From Trileptium ribeirensis (lineage: Eukaryota; Nematoda; Enoplea; Enoplida; Thoracostomopsidae): a DNA stretch of 64,000 nt. A program made the translations under genes and the position numbers. Numbering within the stretch: position 1 is the first letter of the stretch; each line of letters begins with the position of its first letter. The stretch spans positions 1-64,000 of the forward strand of contig JASANE010019529.1 in NCBI GenBank assembly GCA_030248225.1. Direction: 5' to 3'. Positions 1 to 11,917 of this stretch are shown here, one piece after another. The notes beneath the pieces are model-generated. The model saw only the letters and a program-made list of their open reading frames with translations. It searched no databases and was not told the origin of the DNA.

Positions 1-699
1 TAGTCGAATGTGGGAGCCGTTGTTGAAAATACTTTATAACTGCTGTAAAGTAAGAATGGACATTGATGATTGCAGCCCTGTTGGTCTGGGAAATATGGGT
101 GTACATGCGCTCCAGTAATTGTCAGGCATCCAACTGTTTGATTCACAGGTCTTCGATTCCCATATTTTTAAGGTTTTGTTGGCAACTGACAATCAAGCTT
201 CGTCTAGGGCCTATAACAGCACTTTATCTAAAACATTTTCTTTACTTTTAAGCTCGTTTTTGGCATCCAGGTACAACAGAATGGAATCGTCTGAGCGAAA
301 TTAAACAAGCATTTTTAATACTGGCACCATTCATAAGGTTGGACTCCATCTTATCAATCTCAGAAGAAAGGCGTAAAGACTTACCTGTCTGAATAGCGGG
401 CGATCACCTTTTCTAACCAGTTCAGTGTGCATTTGTTACCGTCCAGCTCTCACTTGTTCCGTGTTTAAAGAGCCATTAGCTGCGAAATGATGAATTTCAT
501 TAATAGGATAAGACAGTATCTTTTTATGCAACAGTAAATCGATCAGCAGTCATGTTTTCGCCCTCAATAGTTATCGTGAATAACGGCCCTGCTTTGTTAT
601 TATGAAGTGTGATCATGCACAGCAGTAGCAGCACCAGCGACGTACGAAGTAGATGAGCAACGTCTGCAATTTTGTTGTGGTTAACAGCGACGGCCCATA

Positions 700-795
700 G
701 AATTCCGCTTTTTCACATCGCAACGAATTAAACCATCACCTTTCAAGTATTCAAAGACAAAAGGTAGTGAGTTCAAGTCCCACACCAAGCCAACT
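700..795 (+). repeat. Decayed tRNA-like (SINE-type) segment, left arm
   Basis: GTGAGTTCAAGTCCCACACC near 768-787 resembles a tRNA T-arm and B box (GGTTCGANTCC), with the central G of GTTCGAGTCC changed to A. The upstream part does not fold into a proper acceptor stem, so this is a remnant and not a working tRNA gene. The mirror copy lies at about 11113-11215. Confidence 0.35.
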
Positions 796-3203
796 TTTTC
801 AGCGGTTACTTTTAACATCCTTTCATCACAACATCCAACCACTAAACCCAAATGAAATATAAGCTAATGTAAAATAGAAGGAGTAGCACTAAAAAATCGG
901 AAGCTATGCAAAGCCAAATTCAAAAGAACCTTTGGTTCACTTAATTTAAAATTAGCAAATATCAACTATAACAGCTAATATCAATTTTGCCACTAAAGTT
1001 TTCATATTTTTACAAGGAAGGATAATATTACTAAACAGTTTTAAATCTTTCGGTTTATCTAATTTATCTTGTATAAAACCCAACACTACGCTAACACGTT
1101 CACAAATATGCTCCGAAGATGTAAAATTCATATAAATATAAACTTCCCAATACTCTGGGAATTAACAAATTCTTTTGCGTAATAATTTAGAAATTCCGTA
1201 TTCGAACATATAGGCTCCGAGCCAACCGTAAAATTCGTGTTGAACTTCTGACGCCAAAGTCTTAGCAATTCTGCAACACCATGAAACGCGACCGCCAATA
1301 TTTAAACTGAGCTACCTTTCACGGGTAGCTATGTGGTTGAAACAAGAAAAAGTAAAGAATCAACATTAAATCAAGCGAAATTCTTTACGCTTAGTATTAC
1401 CCGCCGACCGAATTCAAGGTTACCGAACATCACACCAACTAAAAAACTAACTACTCACAACTTAGGCTTACCATATGTTAGCAAATAAAATAAACAAAAC
1501 AAAATTTATGCAAATTGAACTAAAAATAAAAAAACGATAAAATCAAGAAAATTTAAGATTTTAGGAATTGGTAAGAGTAGGACCATTTAATAAAAAATGG
1601 TGAAAACCCCAATTTTTTAGTTTTTGGATGGATTTTATGGTTGTTTTTAGGTAGTTTGGATGGGATTTTGGCCCGGGAACCCGTTCAAGTAGCCTATAAA
1701 AACCCTTACAAATACAATGGCCGACTCACGCCACGTTGTTTACACGAAAATGTTATTAGCTAGGAACCCCCTATTGTGAATAAAACGCTGTTCGAAAATA
1801 AAAATAAGAAAAAGCCGACCTTGCACATTCTAGAATACCGGTTTTCAACACAACTCAACTACCAATTCCCCTCAACACTAATAAAAATCAAAGAACATAG
1901 CATTAGGTTAGCTAATATATAAATTTAACAATTTTATGCAACCTCTCAGGGTCTACTAGGCCCAAGAAAAGAAACCTTTGGTCTCGTTCACCCCCCAAAA
2001 ACCTAAAATTTTCCTAAAACCCCAGAGTTCTTACCATATTGTTCACTATACCCCTCCCTTTTCTTTGGTTTTGTTCATGTTTTCTTTTTTTGTCCGTTTT
2101 TTCCCTAGCCTGGTACATAAGAATTTTGTTCAGAAGATAAAACTAGCTAACATACTGTTAGCTGTGCTTTTTATTGTTTTTCAGAAAGGATGTAAATGTG
2201 GTCCGACCCGGGACATAGTTACAAGAGTGTCTGCACAGCTCTTATAGCTTAATAATCTATGATAGCGCAAAAGAATCCCACTACAGCAGCATTGTTACTG
2301 TTTTTTATATACCTGTGGTATTAGCAGTAAGAGATTATGTGACTGTTTAAAGGTTTATAGTTTATGTTATTTGAAGTTTTACCTCGCTGGTCGAAACTAC
2401 TAGCTTACCTGAAACGTTGTTTTTTTCTTTGTTGGTTACTGATTTCTGAGTTTTATGTATGGGAACACGGTTTACGATTTAATTCAAGGTTTCAACTCGG
2501 CTTAGCGTTAAGAATTACGCTTTAGACGTGAATTTACTACAGTAGCAGAGTTATGTTAAAAATATTTTCATGTTCAATAGTTTCAAGTTAAAAGAATTAA
2601 TTTTTCCTCACTATTTAGGCTCAGACCTATACACTTACGTACGATGCAACAGCCATTTAGCTTTTTCTTATTATACATTAATTTTTACAATTAAAAACCT
2701 TTAGGGCTAAATATGTCATGGTACTATTGATAATGTATTAGCTTATAATAAGTTAGTAATATTTACAAATTAGGCCCAAAAGTGTCGAGTGAGAGTCGCC
2801 AAGATGATCAACTCAAGTGGGTTTTCAGGATTTGTCAGGATTGTGTGTTGGTTTGCGGCAAAGGTTTTCAAATGCTCTTTAATAGGTATTGGCTGTTCTT
2901 GAGTAGTACAGGTGAGTCGAGGGTAAAATTTTCGGAAATACCTCCAGGCTCCTCAAACCTTTCCTATTACCACTTTCGCCTGCGCGTTCCCGGTGCCAAA
3001 GGTCTGGAGAAAATAACTGGATAGTAGCTTGCCACTACTCCAGAGTTTTTATAATAGCGTATCGCGTCAGCCGTCCAGTACAAATACATAACATAACGGC
3101 CGTATTAGCAATAATTCTAAAAGACTAGGTTCAGATAATTAAGTAACCCTGCAGTGAACCAGCCGTCCAGGGGTATTGCTGTCTGAACTCAAGAGAGCTG
3201 TAA

Positions 3204-3539
3204 TCAAAGTAAACAAACACAAACAACATAGACATTACCGGTCAAGCCAGCCTTATTACACAGAACTGTTATGCATTGTCCATACTCACACTGTTTATGT
3301 GACATGTAGACCAGATGAAAGATCTTGTTATACAAAAATAACAGACTGACATATGGTAAACAGATAAGATCCAAAAAGGCATACAGCCACTTAGAATTGA
3401 TCATAATTTGAAACGATAATTGTGATAACACTAAAATAGCCACTGCACGTAGAGATGCAGGCTGCAACTGCGAATGATATAAAAGTCGAGTTTTTTGAAA
3501 AAAAATTAGTTGAAGTCTCTGTTTAGGTTCGACATGCAC
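3204..3539 (-). other. Weak ORF inside the left arm, mirrored at 8549-8776
   Basis: The minus-strand frame is open for 111 codons but begins with GTG, not ATG. The mirrored right-arm sequence keeps only the last 75 codons in one frame because of small indels and a changed A/T run. The residues are hydrophobic and Leu/Val-rich with no motif I recognise. The loss of frame between arms suggests that it is not under selection for protein. Confidence 0.12.
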
Positions 3540-5207
3540 CTTACTATATTTATTAAAACCGCATCATAAAATCAATAACCACATTTGGTATTTCAACAAA
3601 ATTTTGATGGATTAGGAAAGCTAAGGAGCTGCCTTAAAAAAGATGCACATATTCCTATCTCGTTGGTGCAGAATTACAACAAGTCGACATTTTTTCAGGC
3701 GAAATTTAAATGATCACAGTTAGAAGCGCGAATGAGAGGTTCATTACCAACAAGTCCAGATTATTTAATTCCAGGCATTGATTATCCGGACTCTGAAGGA
3801 ATGTTTTAAAACATTCCTTTTAAAATTCTTTTTTTATTAGTTTTGGTTCGTGTCCACGCGTTTTAGATACGCCTGACCTTTTCAGCAGGTGTTTGCAGGT
3901 ATCAATAAATGCATTTAAAATTTTGTAGGACCATAGTAAGATCGAGATAAAATCGACATAGTTCAAGCACCTCAAGACATTTTAAATACTAAAATATTCA
4001 TCGTAACTAATGTAATCTAATCACTATCATCGAAGTTAATGCCATGGTCAGTATTCCGGAAGCTGCGTATTAAATAAGGTCGGTATTTAGCGTAATTCTA
4101 AGGATCTAAGTTGACGTAATGAAATACTCAAACCGTTGTCAGCTGGGGTCTAGCGAAGGGTCTAAACCTCAAAAGAGGACTAATAGAATTAGCGATAGCT
4201 AAACCTTAAGCAAACAGAATATAAACAACAACCAAAGGAACTGAATATCGAAACATTGAGTCGCTTTCGGGAAAGAATTGTCTAAAAGTATGAGTTATCG
4301 AGGAGTAAAAACCTAAAATTACCAGTAACAGGTATAGCCTAACTCAATTGCAGTGCTAAACAACTGTGCCTTACTTATATCGTAACATTTTAAATAAACA
4401 TTTCACTTGCTGCTTTCGGTGCCCACTTCTCTAAAATCAGAGTGAATCGAGCTAGTTCACACCGCTACGCCAAGTCGAATCGCATTGCTAAAGGGTAGGC
4501 ACACGCAAAAAGAAGGAGACCACTTAGTTTCCCGCCGGAATACACGCCACAGCTTCTGGTGACGAATCCCGTCCCAATTTAACTTCCGATAGTCGTCATA
4601 AGAAATTCTCATCCAACCCATACCTTCATCAAAGCATAAAAATAACAGAAATCAGGTTCTAACTAAACTAAAATCATAAATAAAACAAAATAAAACTCAT
4701 TTCTTTAGGGTAGGGACTGATTAATAAGTGATTTTGTAAAAACTAAGATTTTTGGTCCGAAATTATGGTTTTTTGAGGTTTGGGCGTGGAAACCTTGGAT
4801 AACCTAGTAGACCTCCAATTGTTATTTTGTGTAGTTTTCTTGGGGGTAGGGGTTGGATAGTTGGGATTTTTCTTTATGACCGCTATCGGTATTAAAAGGG
4901 GACGGGATTCGTCACCGAAAGATTGCGCGGTTCGAGGTGTGGCAGTAAAATGTCAGTGGGACGTGAATTTGGCGCGCGTCCTTCTTTGCGTGATCAGTAT
5001 TTATGCCTTATCTTTCGCGTTGCGGCGTGTGCCTTGCTCGTCTCGATCACGCTGGTTCAGATACTAGGTCCAAACGCGTAGTTAACAATGTTTATTACAG
5101 AACCAGATAAAACAATTAGGCACAACACTTGAGCTTTTAGCACCGTTTTAGCAGCGTAGGCTGTGACACGCTTTTGATAATTGAGCAGCTAACGTTCCTT
5201 CGTTGCT

Positions 5208-5215
5208 CTTTTATA
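5208..5215 (-). promoter_or_regulatory. Possible TATA box, left arm
   Basis: CTTTTATA on the plus strand reads TATAAAAG on the minus strand, a consensus TATA box. It is followed on the minus strand by a GC-balanced stretch. Its mirror copy is conserved exactly in the other arm. No coding frame that I recognise follows it, so promoter function is inferred only. Confidence 0.25.
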
Positions 5216-5906
5216 GGCCGTGCTATTCTTTAGTACTTTTACTCACTGGTCTCTGATTAAAAATACACCGGATACTTCGGCCTTCCTCTGAATATTGTCA
5301 CTGTTCAGCACAAGCACTCTTTTGATCCTACAGCCTATTAGTTCCAGTTAGATTATGTGCTTTTCTGATACGCCTTGTCGGAGCTCAATCTTTTTCCACG
5401 GCGGTGTAGCTCTGTGCTTACGCAACGCTCCAACCCAACACTACTATAACACACAAAGAATATAGTTAGGCCACCAATTAATGTACTAGTAGCTGGGGCG
5501 CGCGAGTTCATGGTCTGGGCGAACCAGGGGAAGTGGTGATAATAAATCATAGTGTCTTTTGATGAACGAGCACCTGGTAGGTAAATGAGTTACCAATTAA
5601 GTTGTACCACGCTCTGTGTTATCGCGTCTAACAACAGCCAACGAGTAATAATAGTTTATTTACCATATGACGAAGGGCTGTTCGTATACACGCACCTAGC
5701 ACGTGGTACCTGCGCATAGAAACACGGTATTCTAGTCTGAATATACAGGGGCTCTACCACTTTAAACCACTTATAATGTAAACTATTCAACGAAATATTA
5801 CTGCGCAGGAAGAATCTCTAATTGCAATAATGCGTTCGGACACTCTACGATATTAACACTCGTGACACATCATTTTGAGTCCCTAATACACGTCAGTCCC
5901 ACACCA

Positions 5907-6061
5907 AGCAAATTGGGGACGAGATATGCCGGTTTTCGAATGATGCTGCAATGGGTTATAACGGCTATTTGAACCTATGCGTAAAAAGGGAACAACATTG
6001 TAACTGGAGTAAAGGGCTAATGTTATGTGATTCGAACCTACAGTATTTTATTATTTATTTG
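5907..6061. other. Unique spacer (loop) between the palindrome arms
   Basis: About 155 bp lie between the last pairing bases of the two arms, CGTCAGT at 5891-5897 and ACTGACG at 6069-6075 being close to the inner edge. The spacer has no self-complementary partner and no open frame of note. A real spacer argues against a simple hairpin artefact of sequencing, which normally joins the two strands directly. Confidence 0.8.
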
Positions 6062-6754
6062 GCGTGGTACTGACGTGTATTACGGACTCAAAATGATGTG
6101 TCACAAGTGTTAATATCCGTAGAGTGTCCGAACGCATTATTGCAATTAGAGATTCTTCCTGCGCAGTAATATTTCGTTGAATAGTTTACATTATAAGTGG
6201 TTTAAAGTGTTAAGGCCCCTGTATATTACCAAGGACTAGAATACCGTGTTTCTATGCGCAGGTACCACGTGCTAGGTGCGTGTATACGAACAGCCCTTCG
6301 TCATATGGTAAATAAACTATTATTACTCGTTGGCTGTTGTTAGACGCGATAACACAGAGCGTGGTACAACTTAATTGGTAACTCATTGAGCTATTAGTGC
6401 CGTTCATCAAAAGACACTATGATTTATTATCACCACTTCCCTGGTTCGCCCAGACCACGAACTCGCGCGCCCCAGCTACTAGTACATTAATTGGTGGCCT
6501 AACTATATTCTTTGTGTGTTATAGTAGTGTTGGGGGTCGGAGCGTCGCGTAAGCACAGAGCTACACCGCCGTGGAAAAAGATTGAGCTCCGACAAGGCGT
6601 ATCAGAAAAGCACATAATCTAACTGGAACTAATAGGCTGTAGGATCAAAAGAGTGCTTGTGCTGAACAGTGACAATATTCAGAGGAAGGCCGAAGTATCC
6701 GGTGTATTTTTAATCAGAGACCAGTGAGTAAAAGTACTAAAGAATAGCACGGCC

Positions 6755-6762
6755 TATAAAAG
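6755..6762 (+). promoter_or_regulatory. Possible TATA box, right arm
   Basis: TATAAAAG is the mirror copy of the site in the left arm. Together the two would give divergent transcription outward from the centre of the palindrome. A TATA box followed within about 130 bp by an AATAAA (near 6872) also resembles the inside of an LTR, but I found no second LTR copy in direct orientation. Confidence 0.25.
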
Positions 6763-9700
6763 AGCAACGAAGGAACGTTAGCTGCTCAATTATCAAAAGC
6801 GTGTCACAGCCTACGCTGCTAAAACGGTGCTAAAAGCTCAAGTGTTGTGCCTAATTGTTTTATCTGGTTCTGTAATAAACATTGTTAACTACGCGTTTGG
6901 ACCTAGTATCTGAACCAGCGTGATCGAGACGAGCAAGGCACACGCCGCAACGCGAAAGATAAGGCATAAATACTGATCACGCAAAGAAGGACGCGCGCCA
7001 AATTCACGTCCCACTGACATTTTACTGCCACACCTCGAACCGCGCAATCTTTCAGTAGCGAATCCCGTCCCCTTTTAATACGGATAGCGGTCATAAAGAA
7101 AAATCCCAACTATCCAACCCCTACCCCCAAGAAAACTACACAAAATAACAATTGGAGGTCTACTAGGTTATCAAAGGACTTACATGAACAAACCTCAAAA
7201 AACCATAATTTCGGACCAAAAATCTTAGTTTTTACAAAATCACTTATTAATCAGTCCCTACCCTAAAGAAATGAGTTTTATTTTGTTTTATTTATGATTT
7301 TAGTTTAGTTAGAACCTGATTTCTGTTATTTTTATGCTTTGATGAAGGTATGGGTTGGATGAGAATTTCTTATGGCGGCTATCGGATGTTAAATTGGGAC
7401 GAGATTCGTCACCAGAAGTTCTGGCGATCGAGGTGTGGTCAGTAGTATGCCGTCGGGAAACTAAGTGGTCGCCTTTTTTGCGTGCGCCTATCTTTTAGTA
7501 AGGATGCGATTCGACTTGGCGTAGCCGCGTGAACTAGCTCGATTCACTCTGATTTTAGATAAGTGAGCACCAAAAGCAGCAAGTGAAATGTTTATTTAAA
7601 ATGTTACGATATAAGTAAGGCACAGTTGTTTAGCACTGCAATTGATTAGGCTATACCTGTTACCGGTAATTTTAGGTTTTTACTCCTCGATAACTCATAC
7701 TTTTAGACAATTCTTTCCCGAAAAAGCCACTGAATGTTTCGATATTCAGTTCCTTTGGTTCTTGTTTATATTCTGTTTGTTAAGGTTTAGGTATCGCTAA
7801 TTCTATTAGTCCTCTTTTGAGGTTTAGACCCTTCGCTAGACCCCAGCTGACAACGGTTTGAGTATCTCATTACCTCAACTTAGATCCTTAGAATTACGCT
7901 AAATACCGACCTTATTTAATACGCAGCTTCCGGACAGCTGACCATGGCATTAACTTCGATGATAGCGATTAAGAGTTACATTAGTTACTACTAATATCTC
8001 AGTATTTAAGAGTCTTGAGCCGCTTGAACTATGTCGACTTTATCTCGATCTTACTATGGTCTACAAAATTTTAAATGCATTTATTGATACCTGCAAACAC
8101 CTGCTGAAAACGTCAGGTGTATCGCAAACGCGTGGACACTAACCAAAACTAATAAAAAAGAATTTTAAAAGGAATGTTTTAAAACATTCCTTCAGAGTCC
8201 GGATAATCAATGCCTGGAATTCGATACCCGGACTTGTTGGTAATGAACCTCTCATTCGCGCTTCTAACTGTGATCATTTAAATTTCGCCTGAAAAATGTC
8301 GACTTGTCGCAATTTCTGCACTACGACAGGAATATGTGATCTTTTCTGAGGCAGTCCCTCAAGCTTTCCTAATCCATCAAAAATTCCGTCGAAATACCAA
8401 ATGTGGTTATCTATTTTTATGTGACTTTTAGTACATAGTAAGGTGCATGTCGAACCTAAACAGAGACTTCAACTAATTTTTTTTCAAAAACTCTACTTTT
8501 ATATCATTCGCAGTTGGAGCCTGCATCTCTACGTGCAGTGGCTATTTAGTGTTATCACAATTATCGTTTCAAATTATGATCAATTTTAAGTGGCTCTATG
8601 CCCTTTCTGATCTTATCTGTTTACCATATGTCAGTCTGTTATTTTTGTATAACAAGATCTTTCATCTGGTCTACATGTCACATAAACAGTGTGAGTATGG
8701 ACAATGCATAACAGTTCTGTGTAATAAGGCTGGCTTGACCGGTAATGTCTATGTTGTTTGTGTTTGTTTACTTTGATTACAGCTCTCTTGAGTTCATACA
8801 GCACACCCCTGGACGGCTGGTCACTGCAGGGTTACTTAATTATCTGAACCTAGTCTTTTAGAATTATTGCTAATACGGCCGTTATGTTATGTATTTGTAC
8901 TGGACGGCTGACGCGATACGCTATTATAAAAACTCTGGAGTAGTGGCAAGCTACTATCCAGTTATTTTCTCCAGACCTTTGGCACCCGGACGGCTGGCCA
9001 AAGTGGTAATAGGAAAGGTTCAAGTAGCTGGAGGGATTTCCGAAATTTCACCCCTTACTCACCTGGACTACTCAAGAACAGCAATACCTATTAAGTAGCA
9101 TTCGAAAACCTTTGCCGCAGTTAACACAGTATTCTTACAACCCCGGACCCACTTGAGTTGATCATCCTGGTGATTCTCACTCGACACTTTTGGGCCTAAT
9201 TTGTAAATATTACTAACTGATTATAAGCTAATACGCTATCAACAGTACTATTACATATTTAGCCCTAAGGTTTTTAATTGGAAAAATTAATGTAATAAGT
9301 TAAAGCTAAATACTCGTTAATTGTACGTAAGTGTATAGGTCTGAGCCTACACACTTAGGTACAATTAATTCTTTAACTAAACTATTGAACATGAAAAATT
9401 TTGAACATAGCTTGCTACTGTAGTAAGTTTATGTCTAAAGCGTAATTCTTTACGCTAAGCCGAGTTGAAACCTTGAATTAAATCGTAAACCGCGTTCCCA
9501 TACATAAAACTCAGAAATCAGTAACCAACAAATAAAAACACAACGTTTCAGGTAAGCTAGTAGTTTCGACCAGCGAGGTAAACTTCAAATAACATAAACT
9601 ATAAACCTTTAAACAGTCACATAATTCTTTATGCGAATACACAGGTATAAACAGTAACAATGTCGCCCCAGCGCAATTCTTTGCGCTATCATAGATTATT

Positions 9701-11112
9701 AAGCCGGAAGAGCTAATACACTCTTGTAACTACGTCCCTGCTCCTACGACATTTACATCCTTTCTGAAAAACAATAAAAAGCACAGCTAACAGTATGTTA
9801 GCTAATTGCATCTTCTGACAAAATTTATGTAAATTAGGTGAGGAAATGACAACAAAAGAGAACATGAACAAAACCAAAAGAAAGGGAGGGGTATAGTGAA
9901 CAATATGGTAAGAACTCTGGGTTTTAGGAAAATTTTAGGTTTTTGGGGCGGGTTTAGACCAAGGTTTTCTTCTTGGGCCTAGTAGACCCCGACAATTTGC
10001 ATAAAATTGTTAAATTTATATATTAGCTAACCTAATGCTATGTTCTTTGATTTTATTAGTGTTGAGTGTAATTGGTAGTTGAGTTGTGTTGTAGTCTGGT
10101 ATTAGATGCGGAGGTCGGCTTTTTCTTATTTTATTTTCGAACAGTGTTTTATTCACAATAGGGGTTTCCTAGCTAATAACATTTTCGTGTAAACAACGTG
10201 GCGTGAGTCGGCCATTGTATTTGTAGGGGTTTTTATAGGCTACGCAACGGGGTTCCCGGGCCCAAACCCATCCAACCACCCTAAAAACAACCCAAAATCC
10301 ATCCAAAACTAAAAATTGGGGTTTTCACCATTTTTTATTAAATGGTCCCAATCCCACCAATTCCTAAAATCTTAAATTTTCTTGATTTTATGTTTTTATT
10401 TTAGTTTAATTTGCATAAATTTCGTTTGTTTATTTTATTTGCTAACATATGGTAAGCTGAGTTGTAGTAGTTAGTTTTCAGTTGGTGTGATGTTCGGGTT
10501 GAATTCGGTCGGCGTAATACTAAGCGTAAAGAATTTCGCTCGATTTATGTTTATTCTTTACTTTTTCGTCTTTCGGTTACATAGCTACCCGTGAAAAGGT
10601 AGCTCAGTTTAATATTGGCGGTTGCGTTTCATGGGCGTTGCAGAATTCGTGGAGACTTTGGCGTCAGAGTTCATGAATTTTACGGTTCTGCTCGGAGCCT
10701 ATATGTTCTAATACGGACTTCTAAATTATTACGCAAAAGAATTCCGTTAATTCCCAGAGCATTGGAGTTTATATTTATACGGTTTTACATCTTCGGAGCA
10801 TATTTGCGGAACGTGTTAGTGAGTGTTGGGACTTCACAAATAAGTATATATTATAACCTGAAGTATTAAACCGTTTAGTAATATTATCCTTCCTTGTAAA
10901 AAATATGAAAACTTTAGTGGCAAATAATTGATATTAAGCTGTTATAGTCGACATCCCCGAGTTTCACCAAGGCCTACCAGAGGTTTTTGATATCGCGGGG
11001 TTGGCATAGATTCCGATCCTCCAGGACGACCTCCATTCTTGATTAGCTATATTTCATTTGGGTTTAGTGGTTGATGCTCGGCGATGAAAGGATGTTAAAA
11101 GTAACCTGCTGA

Positions 11113-11215
11113 AAAGTTGGCTTGGTGTGGGACTCGAACTCACGACCTTCTGTCTTTGAATACGAAAGGTGATGGTCTACGGACTCCGCTTGCGATGCGG
11201 AAAAGCGGAATTCTA
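11113..11215 (-). repeat. tRNA-like (SINE-type) segment, right arm
   Basis: Read on the minus strand, this contains AAGGTCGTGAGTTCGAGTCC followed by CACACC, a near-consensus tRNA B box. The plus-strand reading gives the peptide GTRTHDL, a familiar by-product of translating tRNA-derived repeats backwards. The 5' half lacks a matching acceptor stem. It is more intact than the left-arm copy. Confidence 0.4.
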
Positions 11216-11917
11216 TGGGCCGTCGCTGTTAACCACAACAAAATTGCAGACGTTGCTCATCTACTTCGTACGTCGCTGGTGCTGCTACTGCTGTGCATGA
11301 TCACACTTCATAATAACAAAGCAGGGCCTGTTATCACGATAACCATCCAGGGGTGAAACACTACTGCTGATCGATCACCTCGTCGCATAAAAAGATACTG
11401 TCTTATCCTATTAATGAAATTCATCATTTCGCAGCTAATGGCTCTTTAAACACGGAACAAGTGAGAGCTGGACGGTAACAAATGCACACTGAACTGGTTA
11501 GAAAGGTGATCGCCCGCTATTCAGACAGGAAAGTCTTTAGACGCCTTCCTCCCGAGATTGATAAGATGGAGTCCAACCTTATGATGGGTGCCAGATCAAA
11601 ACTGTCGCAACTTCGCTCAGACTACTCCATTCTGTTGTACCCGTACGGCTCAAAAACTAAGCTTAAAGTAAGAAATGTTTGAGATAAGTGTGGTTATAGG
11701 CCCCGAGACGAAGTCTACCTGTTCAGTTGCGAACAAAACCTTAAAAATATGGGAATCGAAGACCTGTGAATCAAACAGTTGGATGCCGTACAATTACTGG
11801 AGCGCATGTAGCACCTATATTTCCTAGACCAACAGGGCTGCAATCATCAATGAACTGTCCACCTTGACTTTACAGCAGTTATAAAGTATTTTCAACAACG
11901 GCTTCTATATTCGACTA

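Larger units (their letters stand above)
1..5906. repeat. Left arm of a giant inverted repeat (about 5.9 kb, truncated by window edge)
   Basis: This arm is the reverse complement of 6062-11917. Paired landmarks include ACGTGGTACC at 5701-5710 with GGTACCACGT at 6261-6270, CTTTTATA at 5208-5215 with TATAAAAG at 6755-6762, and the first bases TAGTCGAA with TTCGACTA at 11910-11917. Segments aligned by eye differ by about 5% near the centre and about 8% near the outer end, with scattered small indels. Pairing still holds at base 1, so the true outer end may lie outside the window. The arm contains a SINE-like tRNA remnant and several weak ORFs but no recognisable transposase, integrase or reverse transcriptase. 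It could be a foldback-type element or a segmental inverted duplication. Confidence 0.93.
6062..11917. repeat. Right arm of the giant inverted repeat
   Basis: This is the reverse-complement partner of 1-5906. Small indels shift the pairing sum from about 11966-11971 near the centre to 11918 at the outer end, so the arms have diverged independently rather than being an exact copy. The right arm keeps the more intact version of the tRNA-like segment near 11.1-11.2 kb. Where this arm really ends is unknown, because its partner runs off the left edge of the window; bases after 11917 may still belong to it. Confidence 0.93.

Noticed and set aside
4861..5067. 68-codon frame mirrored at 6903-7109 in the palindrome
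   Set aside because: The frame is open in both arms, but it starts with TTG, has no motif, and two related copies alone do not show selection. It remains an outside possibility.
6755..6890. LTR-like order of TATA box and AATAAA
   Set aside because: No direct-repeat partner, primer-binding site or retroelement protein was found in the window.
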